In this document: piece after piece, positions 1 to 8,502 of the stretch
How the letters are laid out: every line of letters begins with the position of its first letter
Position numbering within the stretch: position 1 is the stretch's first letter
NCBI GenBank assembly: GCA_017439665.1
Contig: JAFSIS010000008.1
Span: forward strand, 46,765-110,764
Length of the DNA: 64,000 bases
Reading direction: 5' to 3'
Source of the DNA: Lachnospiraceae bacterium
Lineage (GTDB): Bacteria > Bacillota > Clostridia > Lachnospirales > Lachnospiraceae
The notes under the pieces: model-generated
Database searches by the model: none
Told to the model about the DNA's origin: nothing
Seen by the model: the letters and a program-made list of their open reading frames with translations, nothing else
Made by a program: the position numbers and the translations under genes

Positions 1-1705
1 CACTGTTGGCATTCAGGGCAATATCTGAAAGAATACAGGTCAGAAACTCCGATGCCGCTGCCCCTCTGAAGCTGAGCTTCGTTTCATCATTGATCATCTC
101 TACCAGGCGTTCCACATTTTTGTATTCGTCCACACCTTCTGTCTGCCCCACCTTGGTGGCCAACAGATCCGGATCTGTAACCATGGCATCCAGAATGCTG
201 AAATTCTTGGCCGTGAGACGGTAGTAGCTGTCATCATCTACAGAAAGGGTTCTCTTACCACCATCAACAAGACCTTCATCAAAACGATACTGCTCTTCGC
301 CGGTTTCCATGTCTCCGGTAAACATGAGATTGCCGGGATCGCCGTACAGATCGTAGCCTTCATTTAAAATCTTGTTGAAGGCTTCTGAGAAGGTCCTTAC
401 CCACTCATTCATCTGAGCCATATAGTAAGGTACTCCCTGATACTGCAGACTGGCACCTATAGAAGCCTCTTTGCCCAGACGGTTGCTGGTCAGGTTGGCA
501 TCGTTTGGACTTTCATCAATGGTAAAGGTATATTCCTTCTTGTCTGCATCAAAAGACCATTTAGTATAGTAATAAATCTGATTTCCCAGATTAATCTTTC
601 CGCCGCTGTCGGAAAGGGTACATTTATTCATATCCAGAAGATAGTCGTTGGTTACCTTGACCTTAACCTCTTTATAAATTTTACCGTCTGCACCCGGCTG
701 AAGCGTATTGATGTCGGTAACGGTTCCCTGGAAGTTCTCTCCATTGTTGCCGTCACGCATCTGGATCAGACCCGTCAGTTCTCCACCCAGACTGGCATTA
801 TAAAGGCTGAATTCATCTCCCAGTTCTCCGGTAAGGCGGTTAGCTACCCAGTATACATCGTAAAGTCCATCGATATCCGACTGATTTATCTTCTCCTCTT
901 CTGCCCTTGCCACACACTCCATAGTCCTGTAGTCATTACCATCCACCAGGGTCTGGCCTCCCGCAATCTTTACGATGAGACGATGAGCTCCTGTATAACG
1001 ATCCGGATTGTTGGTATCAGTGATCGGTGTTTCGATCACTTCCATGTCTACAATGGCAGAAAGCTCATCCAGCAATACGGAACGGGCATCTCTAAGCTCA
1101 TTGGCATTGGATTTGCCATCAATTTCAATAACGTTGATCTGCTTGTTCAGAGTCGCAATTTCCTCTGCTATGGAGTTGATCTCATCGATCTTGATCTTAA
1201 TTTCCTGATTGGCGTCCTTCTGTACCTGCTCCAGATTAGCTGCTGTACTGTTAAAATAGTCGCAAAGGCTGGATGCTCTTCCTACAAAAGCAAGCTTGGT
1301 GCTGTCAGAGCCGGACTGCTTTTCCACCTCTGCCAGGGCATTCATCATACTGTCAAAAATGGTTTTGAAGCCTTCGATGGTGCTGTCATCGGTAAAATAG
1401 TCCTCAATCTGCTTCATATAGTAGGACTTCATACTGTATTCACCGGCACTGGTGCTGTTGTTCCAGTATTTTACATCGTAAAATTCATCCCGGATCCGCT
1501 CAATAGCCAGTACCTCTACACCGGCACCAGCACAGCCGTAATCTGTAAATACCCTGAGCGCATCGGCTGCTGCCTGCTTAATCTGCTGACGGCTATAGCC
1601 TTCCGTTTCTACGTTCGATATATTGTTCCCCGTTGTATTCAGAGCTGCATTTGCTGCCAGCAGGCCTGAATATCCGATGGTTAATCCAAAAAATTGAGAT
1701 GGCAT
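1..1705 (-). CDS. flgK: Flagellar hook-associated protein FlgK paralogue (3' end outside window)
   Basis: Open without a stop from the ATG at 1705 to the window edge, at least 568 codons. The N-terminus reads PSQFFGLTIGYSGLLAANAA followed by LNTTGNNISNVETEGYSRQ, the classic flagellar rod/hook/HAP N-terminal motif. FlgK forms the hook-filament junction outside the cell. A GGAGG site lies 8 nt before the ATG. It follows a second complete flgK by about 40 bp, so this is a tandem pair of paralogues under the flgM promoter. The visible distal part (EFLTCILSDIALNANS) is near the FlgK C-terminus. Family is certain; which paralogue is the canonical FlgK is not. Confidence 0.9.
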   Translation of the reverse strand, partial: MPSQFFGLTIGYSGLLAANAALNTTGNNISNVETEGYSRQQIKQAAADALRVFTDYGCAGAGVEVLAIERIRDEFYDVKYWNNSTSAGEYSMKSYYMKQIEDYFTDDSTIEGFKTIFDSMMNALAEVEKQSGSDSTKLAFVGRASSLCDYFNSTAANLEQVQKDANQEIKIKIDEINSIAEEIATLNKQINVIEIDGKSNANELRDARSVLLDELSAIVDMEVIETPITDTNNPDRYTGAHRLIVKIAGGQTLVDGNDYRTMECVARAEEEKINQSDIDGLYDVYWVANRLTGELGDEFSLYNASLGGELTGLIQMRDGNNGENFQGTVTDINTLQPGADGKIYKEVKVKVTNDYLLDMNKCTLSDSGGKINLGNQIYYYTKWSFDADKKEYTFTIDESPNDANLTSNRLGKEASIGASLQYQGVPYYMAQMNEWVRTFSEAFNKILNEGYDLYGDPGNLMFTGDMETGEEQYRFDEGLVDGGKRTLSVDDDSYYRLTAKNFSILDAMVTDPDLLATKVGQTEGVDEYKNVERLVEMINDETKLSFRGAAASEFLTCILSDIALNANS

Positions 1706-1747
1706 ATGGTCTGCCTCCTTTTCTTATGTATCATGAATCATCCGCTT

Positions 1748-3421
1748 TTATACGGCAAGAGTATTGATGATGTGGGCAAGCATTTCATTAATGGCATTGA
1801 TGTACCTGCTGGATGCATTGTAAGCATTCTGGAATTTTACCATGTAGGTCAGCTCATCATCAGTGGATACACCGATCACCTGCTCTCTTGCGGTAAAGGT
1901 AGCATTTACTGTAGCCTCCTGGTTGGAAAGGATGCTCTTATACACCTTACCGGAGTTGGCTACCTGGGCAACCAGATCACCATAATAATCAACGAAATTC
2001 GTCTTTTTCTTTACATGGGGATTGAGTACGTTGGACTCCTCCATAAACTTGTCCTTCAGCACTTCCATGATCTCATAATCTATGGAATCATCGATCTGCT
2101 TCAGACCCAGCATACCGGGACTCTGCAGAAGCTCCGGATTCATCTGCATATTTGCCACAGAGTAGGTAGTGGCATAAACATTTGGATCCTCGTCGTTATA
2201 CACCCAGTCTCCATTAGCATCCTGAGTATATCCATCAGAGCCGATCTTCTGGAAAAACTGAATCGGTTTTCCTTCTGAATCTCTTAAATAGGTGCTGTCC
2301 GGATTCTTGTCCGTTGCTGCCTGGGCTGCGTCGGCAAAAACCTTATTGATCGTTGTACATACGTTATGAATCAGCTGATCGAATTCTGCCTGCACGTTCA
2401 TGATCACGGACTGGCTGACGGAATGATCGTATTTATCCTCTGCCAGATCACGATAATCTGCATGGTGGTCACCTCTGGCCAGAAGCATGGATTTCAGGCT
2501 TCCGATATCCGTATTCAGATCGGAAGAAATGACAACATTCAGATTAAATACCTCTGCTCCGTCGATGTTATATTCTTTTTCTCCTCTGTCGTTAACGGTA
2601 TAGGTAGCATTCTGTACCCAGAAGGGGGTGAAAAAGCCGGTATTCTTATCTTCATAAAGTCCGATCTCGTAAGCTACCTCACCCTTAACCAGATCTACAC
2701 CTTCAATCTGCACGCTGACGTTGCCAAGAATATCCTCTGCATAACTGATATTGGCCATGGTTCCCAGCTCATCCAGGATACGGTTTCTCTCATCCCTTAA
2801 GTCATTGGCCTCTTCCTGTTTACCGCCCTCAATCCTGATAATGGATTCATTCAAAGCCAGAATCTGCTTTGCGTACTTATTGATGGTATCCACCTTACCG
2901 GAAATCTGGGTATTCATATTGTCCTGATAATCTACCAGTCCCTGGTACACCAGCTGGGCTCTTTCCAGAAACTGGGAAGAACGCTGAACCAGCAGCCCCT
3001 GTGTTACCACACTGTCAGGGTCCTTGGAGCACTCCTGTACAGCTGTCCATAAATTCTCCAAAGACAGCTGGAAGGACTCTCCTGTCATTTCATCCAGAAG
3101 GTTCTCAATCTCCTCCAGTGCTGTCGCTGATACTTCATAAAAGGCCTGTCGTCCGGACTCTTTTCGATAGGTCTGGTCGAGGAAATAATCTCTGATCTGT
3201 TTTACCTTGGAATATTCTACACCGAGTCCCAGCTGCTGATTGGATACTGCCCGGGGGGTGACTGCAATCGTGTTATAGAACCTTGTTCCCAGCTGCACCT
3301 GCTGGCGGACATAACCCTTTGTATCCGCATTGGTCATATTGTGTGCAGTAGTATTTAAGGCATTCTGACTTGTCTGTAAACCTGATACACCTATATATAA
3401 ACTTCCCATTAATGATCCCAT
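1748..3421 (-). CDS. flgK: Flagellar hook-associated protein FlgK
   Basis: 557 residues. N-terminus GSLYIGVSGLQTSQNALNTT then AHNMTNADTKGYVRQQ is the flagellar axial-protein signature; the C-terminus (VKFQNAYNASSRYINAINEM) is the typical coiled-coil tail that buries in the hook-filament junction. GGAGG lies 8 nt upstream of the ATG. It is third in flgM-flgN-flgK-flgK. FlgK is exported by the flagellar type III apparatus with FlgN as chaperone, which fits the neighbour. Length is normal for clostridial FlgK (about 550-650). Confidence 0.93.
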   Translation of the reverse strand: MGSLMGSLYIGVSGLQTSQNALNTTAHNMTNADTKGYVRQQVQLGTRFYNTIAVTPRAVSNQQLGLGVEYSKVKQIRDYFLDQTYRKESGRQAFYEVSATALEEIENLLDEMTGESFQLSLENLWTAVQECSKDPDSVVTQGLLVQRSSQFLERAQLVYQGLVDYQDNMNTQISGKVDTINKYAKQILALNESIIRIEGGKQEEANDLRDERNRILDELGTMANISYAEDILGNVSVQIEGVDLVKGEVAYEIGLYEDKNTGFFTPFWVQNATYTVNDRGEKEYNIDGAEVFNLNVVISSDLNTDIGSLKSMLLARGDHHADYRDLAEDKYDHSVSQSVIMNVQAEFDQLIHNVCTTINKVFADAAQAATDKNPDSTYLRDSEGKPIQFFQKIGSDGYTQDANGDWVYNDEDPNVYATTYSVANMQMNPELLQSPGMLGLKQIDDSIDYEIMEVLKDKFMEESNVLNPHVKKKTNFVDYYGDLVAQVANSGKVYKSILSNQEATVNATFTAREQVIGVSTDDELTYMVKFQNAYNASSRYINAINEMLAHIINTLAV

Positions 3422-3448
3422 TGTTCTCGCCTCCTTAAACTAAAGATG

Positions 3449-3967
3449 TTACTGCTTTGCATCAAAATTCCCCACCTTGATCCCAATTGAGCTTCCGTCC
3501 ACATAGGCTCCTCTGGTGTAATTGGCAGTCTGTGGTGCTGACCTCAAAGAATGGATCAGATTCAGATCAAATTCGACCAGCTCCAGAGACTGTTCAATCA
3601 GCTCTCTGTTCTGCTCGTTTACTCTGGTCATCTGTTCTACCACCAGCTTCAACTCATCGTGAGTCTGTGCCAGCTGGTTCTGCTCCACAGGTCTACTCGC
3701 TAACATGTCTACTATGTTTGCCAGCTTCAGCGTCTTAACATCCCTGTTTAATACATTGGCAATATCCCCCGTCACCTCTTCCCGTTTGGCATCCAGGCGA
3801 TTGAGCTTTGCGACAATGGTTTGTTCTTCATCCGTGATATGCTGTAAGCTTTCCAAATCTCCCGCTACGATAACGGGAGTCTTCTTCATGGACAATTCCA
3901 GCAGCTTGCTGTACTCCTTCGTTTCTTCCTGCAAGACTGAAATTAAATCCTCCATTAAACTGGCCAC
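3449..3967 (-). CDS. flgN: FlgN-family flagellar export chaperone
   Basis: 172 residues, almost entirely alpha-helical and charged, with SLMEDLISVLQEETKEYSKL at the start, the usual FlgN opening. FlgN binds the C-terminal tails of FlgK and FlgL before export. The start is GTG at 3967, preceded by GGAGGG at 8 nt; an in-frame ATG four codons later has a worse spacing. It sits 27 bp upstream of flgK and downstream of flgM, the standard order. Confidence 0.88.
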   Translation of the reverse strand: MASLMEDLISVLQEETKEYSKLLELSMKKTPVIVAGDLESLQHITDEEQTIVAKLNRLDAKREEVTGDIANVLNRDVKTLKLANIVDMLASRPVEQNQLAQTHDELKLVVEQMTRVNEQNRELIEQSLELVEFDLNLIHSLRSAPQTANYTRGAYVDGSSIGIKVGNFDAKQ

Positions 3968-4015
3968 TGAAAGTCCCTCCTGATTAACTCCATTTTTCCC
4001 GAAGGGTCACAGCCC

Positions 4016-4303
4016 TTAAAAACTTCCTAAATGTAATTCGTTATACTTTGCAAAAAGATGGTTGGCAAAGGCATCAACTCCCACCTTGTAGGTGCCTGCT
4101 TCTATCTTGCTCTGCAGGCTCTCCACCACCTCTTCTCTTACGTCAGGGGTATTGTCCAGAGCATTCTTAGTCGTCTGGATATCCTGGCCCTTACTGCTGA
4201 TCGAAAGCTGATCCTGAGCCTGGGTTCTGTTGTTCTTCTGCAGCCTCTGAGGCTGCTTGGCTCCATACACCTGCTGAATCTGCTGATAAGCATCTATACG
4301 CAT
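4016..4303 (-). CDS. flgM: FlgM anti-sigma-28 factor
   Basis: 95 residues. The N-terminal half is polar and disordered (QQIQQVYGAKQPQRLQKNNR), followed by DQLSISSKGQDIQ and a C-terminal helical part ending VGVDAFANHLFAKYNE, as in FlgM. FlgM binds FliA/SigD until the hook is finished and is then secreted. A sigma-28 promoter lies 57 nt upstream (4361-4387), so the anti-sigma factor is made under its own target, the usual feedback. Confidence 0.9.
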   Translation of the reverse strand: MRIDAYQQIQQVYGAKQPQRLQKNNRTQAQDQLSISSKGQDIQTTKNALDNTPDVREEVVESLQSKIEAGTYKVGVDAFANHLFAKYNELHLGSF

Positions 4304-4360
4304 AAATTCCCTCCTAACTTCTCTATGGAAACATACTCGGTTAACTTTTCCTTATTATGT

Positions 4361-4387
4361 TTATCGGATACTGGAATGGAAACTTTA
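4361..4387 (-). promoter_or_regulatory. Sigma-28 (FliA/SigD) promoter of the flgM operon
   Basis: On the minus strand TAAA (4387-4384), exactly 15 nt, then TCCGATAA (4368-4361). This matches the motility-sigma consensus TAAA-N15-GCCGATAA in 11 of 12 positions. It ends 57 nt before the flgM ATG. Confidence 0.85.
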
Positions 4388-4472
4388 GTTTATTTTTTCC
4401 CTGCTCACAAAACCCCACCGAAGGGCAGTACCTTTTACATCGTTAGAAAAGTCAACGGTTCTTCCTGTAAAG

Positions 4473-4502
4473 TAAAACGGACTGCAGAATTCTGCAGTCC
4501 GT
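4473..4502 (-). terminator. Perfect 26-bp palindrome, probable terminator after the chemotaxis receptor gene
   Basis: 4477-4502 is a perfect palindrome (ACGGACTGCAGAA and its complement). On the minus strand it is followed by TTTTAC. It lies about 160 nt past the receptor stop and before the flgM promoter. A smaller perfect 9-bp hairpin without a T-run is at 4598-4622. Nothing else is seen in 4304-4661. Confidence 0.6.
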
Positions 4503-4661
4503 CATATGAATCTTCCTTATAAAATTATAAACCGTCAAATCATCCCTGTTCTTCCAGTGTGCTGCCAGGTTAATGATCAATGTGACATCGCTGACTGATG
4601 ACAACACCGCAGATGTTGTCATAGACAGTACTGTTATACTAATTAGCAACGTGTCAGTACA

Positions 4662-6359
4662 CTAGCCTTTGACCTTAAACTGGGCTACCAGCTCAGCCAG
4701 CATACTTGCCTGGCTGCTCATTTCTTCACTGGCTGCCGCACATTCCTCACTGGTTGCAGAGTTGGTCTGTACCACATCATTAATGTGTTCTACGCCGCTG
4801 TTGATCTGTTCAAAGGCCTCAGTCTGAGCTGCCAGCGCATCCGCCACCCTGCTTACTTCAGCAGTAACGTTTCTGGCTGAATCTGCTACATTCTCCAGCT
4901 GCTGGGCAGTATCCTTGGCAATCACCATACCTTTGGCAACCGCTTCCACGGAGGATTCGATCAGAACGTTGGACTCTTTAGCTGCTTCCGCACTCTGTGC
5001 TGCCAGAACGGATACCTGGTCCGCAACTACCGCAAAGCCTCTTCCCGCCTCACCTGCTCTTGCTGCCTCGATAGAAGCATTCAGTGCCAGCAGATTGGTC
5101 TGGGATGCAATACTGTTAATGGTGTCGATAATCTTACTGATCTGTCTGGAGGTCTGGTCGATCTCATTCATGGAATCTACCATCTCCTGCATCTTCACGT
5201 TACTGTTATCAATGGCAATACCTGCATTCTCCACATCCTTGCTGATATCCTTGGCATTCTTTGCATTATCAGAAATCTGCTGGGAAATGGTCTCAACGGT
5301 AGCAATCAGCTCTTCGGTAATGCTTGCCTGGTCAGAAGCACCCTGAGCCAGTTCGTTGGCACTCTGGGATACCTGATCGGCACCGCTGTCTACCTGGTCA
5401 GAGGCTGCCTTGATTCCGTTCACGGTGTCCGCCATATTCTTCTCAAAATCCTTGAAGGATTTCAAGATGGTCTTAAAATCTCCCAGCCATTCGCTCTGAG
5501 GCTTCACACGGAAATCCCCCTGGCAGAACTGCTCCATATGGGCAGAGATATCATCTACATAGGAGCGGAGGGTGACGATGGCAGATTCCAGATTGGTAGC
5601 CATGGTTCCAATTTCATCTTTTCCTTCATAGGTAACATTGACATGAAGATTTCCTCTGGCCAGCTCCTTGGAGGCCTCTTCCACTTCCTTGAGCGGTCCG
5701 ACAATAGAATTTACAATATTGTTGCCGATACGACGTGCTGCGATAACAGCCACAATGATCAAAACAATAATCGCGATCAGAGCAATCATGAAAACGGTTG
5801 CTGCTGACGCTTCAGAAGCCTTCATCAATTCGTCAGTCACCGAATCCAGCTCGAGGGAAAGTGCGATTACTTCATCCAGAGCAGGTGCGCACCGGTTTAC
5901 GATAGCCTCCCTTGCCTCTGTAGTTTTGCCGGCTTCGATCATATCCATAATATCATAGCCGATGACACACCAGGCATCCAGCTTATTGGAATATTCCTGT
6001 ACTTTACTGGCATCGATCACTCCGGTTTGTTCCAGGATCTCCAGCTGTTCGCCGATGGCAGCCGTCTTCTCATCTACCTTGGCCCTGTAAGCTGACCAGT
6101 TAGCCTTATCATTATCAATATACATTTCACGGACATTTCTCGCCGCAATATTCACGTCGATACGGCACATCTTTACTGCCGTATCCGCCAGATTGGAACC
6201 ATTGATAAAACTGTTCAGACTGTTGTTCAGCACCGCCAGACCGATAATTCCCACTACACCGGAGACGATCATCATCATGATTACCGTCATGTAGCCTTTG
6301 TTAAGCCTTGTTCCTATACTTCCTACTGCTTTTTTCTTCTCCTGTACCTCTTTAGCCAT
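4662..6359 (-). CDS. Methyl-accepting chemotaxis protein
   Basis: 565 residues. A transmembrane segment near residues 23-46, an extracytoplasmic four-helix-like sensor to about 185, a second transmembrane segment near 185-207, a HAMP domain to about 265, then a long coiled-coil signalling domain. The hairpin tip motif EAARAGEAGRGFAVVADQVS, which binds CheA/CheW, is intact. The ligand cannot be told. Start ATG with GGAGCGGAGAATT upstream. It has its own consensus sigma-A promoter (6449-6477), so it is not part of the sigma-28 flagellar run, although it lies beside it. Confidence 0.94.
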   Translation of the reverse strand: MAKEVQEKKKAVGSIGTRLNKGYMTVIMMMIVSGVVGIIGLAVLNNSLNSFINGSNLADTAVKMCRIDVNIAARNVREMYIDNDKANWSAYRAKVDEKTAAIGEQLEILEQTGVIDASKVQEYSNKLDAWCVIGYDIMDMIEAGKTTEAREAIVNRCAPALDEVIALSLELDSVTDELMKASEASAATVFMIALIAIIVLIIVAVIAARRIGNNIVNSIVGPLKEVEEASKELARGNLHVNVTYEGKDEIGTMATNLESAIVTLRSYVDDISAHMEQFCQGDFRVKPQSEWLGDFKTILKSFKDFEKNMADTVNGIKAASDQVDSGADQVSQSANELAQGASDQASITEELIATVETISQQISDNAKNAKDISKDVENAGIAIDNSNVKMQEMVDSMNEIDQTSRQISKIIDTINSIASQTNLLALNASIEAARAGEAGRGFAVVADQVSVLAAQSAEAAKESNVLIESSVEAVAKGMVIAKDTAQQLENVADSARNVTAEVSRVADALAAQTEAFEQINSGVEHINDVVQTNSATSEECAAASEEMSSQASMLAELVAQFKVKG

Positions 6360-6448
6360 AATTCTCCGCTCCTTTTCCTTTGTACGGTGAACCGAATTAT
6401 CGATCGATCAATTCCAGTCTCTTTTCGGCTATTCACTCTTAGTTTATA

Positions 6449-6477
6449 ATTATAAAGTCAGTTGTTATTTTTGTCAA
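6449..6477 (-). promoter_or_regulatory. Consensus sigma-A promoter of the chemotaxis receptor gene
   Basis: TTGACA (6477-6472), 17 nt, TATAAT (6454-6449) on the minus strand: a perfect match to the vegetative consensus, about 90 nt before the ATG. Confidence 0.85.
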
Positions 6478-6620
6478 CGAAATTTCAGATAATTTTCATT
6501 CTCAAGGCCGTTTTGTCTGCTATCACTTTAACTTGTTAAACTTGACTGTTTTTAGCCGATTTTACGTGCTTTTCCCACTCTTGTCAGGAGCTCTCAGGAG
6601 AGAAAAATTCCTTTCTTCAT

Positions 6621-7628
6621 CTACCAGTAGTTCTTCTTCTGGTGTTCATTCAGACTCTGTATAAAATTATACTTATGCTCCAGGAAGGCCTCCAGCTGAC
6701 TGATCACATGATACAGAATGGCCATGTCTTCAAAGTCCTCGTGACTTTCAGGCAGAGGACTCCTGCGCATCTCTTCCCACAGCTCTTCCAGCTTCTTCAT
6801 CTGTTCCTGGGGATAATTATCGGCCATAATATAGTCCTTTAAATAAAGCATATAATCGGCGATCACTTCCGCCTGGCAGGGCCGCGTCCGCATCCGTTTC
6901 ATCTCCGTATGGAGGGTGTAGAATTCCATGCACTGCTCCAGGCGCATCTCAAAATAACTGAGGTAATAACCGCTGTTGGAATGGAAGGTATTCCCTTCAT
7001 ATTCATAGGCCTCCAAAATGTAATCCTTAATATCACTTTCCAGATTTTCCAGATCGGCCCACACATCCTCACAGCCCTCCTGATTTCTCAGATAGCCGGC
7101 CATTTCTTCTACAATATCCTTTAACCGCTGTTCCACCCTGCGCATATGATTGATAATATGAGCCCGATGGCTGCGGTTATGGCGGAACATATTCACCACA
7201 AAGGCTACGATGATTCCAATCAGCACCAGCATGAATTCATTCAGGATAAATTCCACGCTGAAATCTCTGGTTAACAGGAAATGGGTTCCGATTACTGCAT
7301 TTACAGAAAGTGTACTCTTCCAATCCATGGCTTCATTGATCAATACCAAAATAAATATGTAGATTGCATACATAAACCAGGGATCAATGGGCAGGTGGAA
7401 GAGGATGAAGGCCAGTGTAGTCGCAATAGCGTAGGTCACAATTCTGGCCCAGGACAGGCGTATGGTCTCCCACTTGGTAGAGAGAATGGTCAGCAGGGTA
7501 ATGATACCTGCCGAAGCTGCATTCTGCAGATTCAGCAGACTGGCCAGAGTCAGAGCGGTACTGCTGCCGATACCGATTCTCAGGGCCAGAATAAATGCTT
7601 TTTTTCCTATTTTTTTTGTCTTTTTCAA
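6621..7628 (-). CDS. Aromatic acid exporter (ArAE/FUSC-like) family membrane protein
   Basis: 335 residues. The N-terminal half has about four to five hydrophobic segments (residues 10-160: GSSTALTLASLLNL, IVTYAIATTLAFILF, FMYAIYIFILVLI, FMLVLIGIIVAFVV). The C-terminal half is a soluble, acidic helical domain (EQRLKDIVEEMAGYLRNQ onward). This matches the ArAE_1 plus ArAE_1_C layout of small Firmicute proteins, whose substrates are mostly unknown. The start is TTG at 7628 with AAAGGAGG 8-9 nt upstream. No transport partner gene is adjacent. Confidence 0.8.
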   Translation of the reverse strand: MKKTKKIGKKAFILALRIGIGSSTALTLASLLNLQNAASAGIITLLTILSTKWETIRLSWARIVTYAIATTLAFILFHLPIDPWFMYAIYIFILVLINEAMDWKSTLSVNAVIGTHFLLTRDFSVEFILNEFMLVLIGIIVAFVVNMFRHNRSHRAHIINHMRRVEQRLKDIVEEMAGYLRNQEGCEDVWADLENLESDIKDYILEAYEYEGNTFHSNSGYYLSYFEMRLEQCMEFYTLHTEMKRMRTRPCQAEVIADYMLYLKDYIMADNYPQEQMKKLEELWEEMRRSPLPESHEDFEDMAILYHVISQLEAFLEHKYNFIQSLNEHQKKNYW

Positions 7629-7675
7629 AAGCAGGTCCTCCTTTTGGATCTGGGTTTGATTAATGTGTCACAAGT

Positions 7676-8317
7676 CTATTCAATTCTTGAATAACCGAAG
7701 GCATTGGCAAAGGCATCAATAGGTTTTCCCTGTTTGCACAGGCTGCAGCTTTCAGGATCATATGCTTTATAGTCCGGAATGTCCCCCAGGGTAAACAATG
7801 CCTGAATGGGAATGCCCATCATGCTGTTGGCCATACTGAACACGGCACTGATCCCACTGATGGATGCACCATAATAGCGCAGGGTCTGCATGGCCTTAAC
7901 GATGGTCTGGCCAGTGGTGACGGAAGCCATCAGAAGAAGCACATTTTTTCCTTTTACCATAGGAATAAAGTTCTCTCTGAACACCAGCTGTCCGGTACTG
8001 ATCTCTTCCGGTGTAATAATATAGATCGTTTTATGGGCATTCATGGAATAGATCCCTGCCTTGGTCAGTTCATCTGCCAGAAATGCACCGATGATCTCGC
8101 AGCCGTCAATGCATACTATCGTATCCACTATGGTAGTCACTGCAATCCGGGTGCTCAGCTCCTTTGCCGCTGCTGTGGCCTCACTCAGACGACTTTTTAT
8201 TGTGGTCATATCCATGTAGTAGTTTACATGGGAATTGGGGGTAACAAAATGGCCCGGAATGGCTTTCAGGGCAACGCTGGGGTGCTGCTTTGATGTAATT
8301 TTGATCATGTCCTGCAT
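7676..8317 (-). CDS. Phosphoribosyltransferase-family protein (orotate PRTase-like)
   Basis: 213 residues from the ATG at 8317, chosen because AAGGAGG lies 8 nt upstream; the frame is open 19 codons further with no ribosome site. A type I PRTase fold is suggested by the central VLLLMASVTTGQTIVKAMQ stretch, which resembles the PRPP-binding loop, but the usual acidic pair before TTG is replaced by Met-Ala. A Cys pair sits near the end (CSLCKQGKP). Family members are annotated orotate phosphoribosyltransferase-like; the missing acidic residues make catalysis uncertain, so a nucleotide-binding regulatory role is possible. Confidence 0.7.
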   Translation of the reverse strand: MQDMIKITSKQHPSVALKAIPGHFVTPNSHVNYYMDMTTIKSRLSEATAAAKELSTRIAVTTIVDTIVCIDGCEIIGAFLADELTKAGIYSMNAHKTIYIITPEEISTGQLVFRENFIPMVKGKNVLLLMASVTTGQTIVKAMQTLRYYGASISGISAVFSMANSMMGIPIQALFTLGDIPDYKAYDPESCSLCKQGKPIDAFANAFGYSRIE

Positions 8318-8415
8318 AAAGTCTTCCTCCTTAATGTAGATACCGTACTTGAATTGTATGACAATTTTATGCATCTATTTTAAAACAGGACACAATTGAA
8401 TTCAATCTTTTCGTT

Positions 8416-8437
8416 AGACATTTTTTTATTTTTGTCC
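8416..8437. promoter_or_regulatory. Candidate TetR operator 5' of the radical-SAM-like gene
   Basis: AGACA, a 12-nt T-rich spacer, TGTCC. The same inverted repeat with the same spacing and a T-rich spacer (GGACA-N12-TGTCC) occurs at 10175-10196 before the tetR gene. Another GGACA is at 8386-8390. Shared presence upstream of both genes suggests one regulator. Confidence 0.5.
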
Positions 8438-8502
8438 CTTGTGTTCCGTATCTTCAGGGAATAGGATATATCTATAGTGTGCCGGAAAGGATAAACAAAA
8501 AC

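Noticed and set aside
983..2278. Long plus-strand reading frames opposite the flgK genes
   Set aside because: They are antisense shadows of well-supported flgK genes, with no ribosome site and no recognisable product.
4598..4622. Terminator at the 9-bp hairpin after the chemotaxis receptor gene
   Set aside because: No T-run follows on either strand; the 4477-4502 palindrome is the better candidate.
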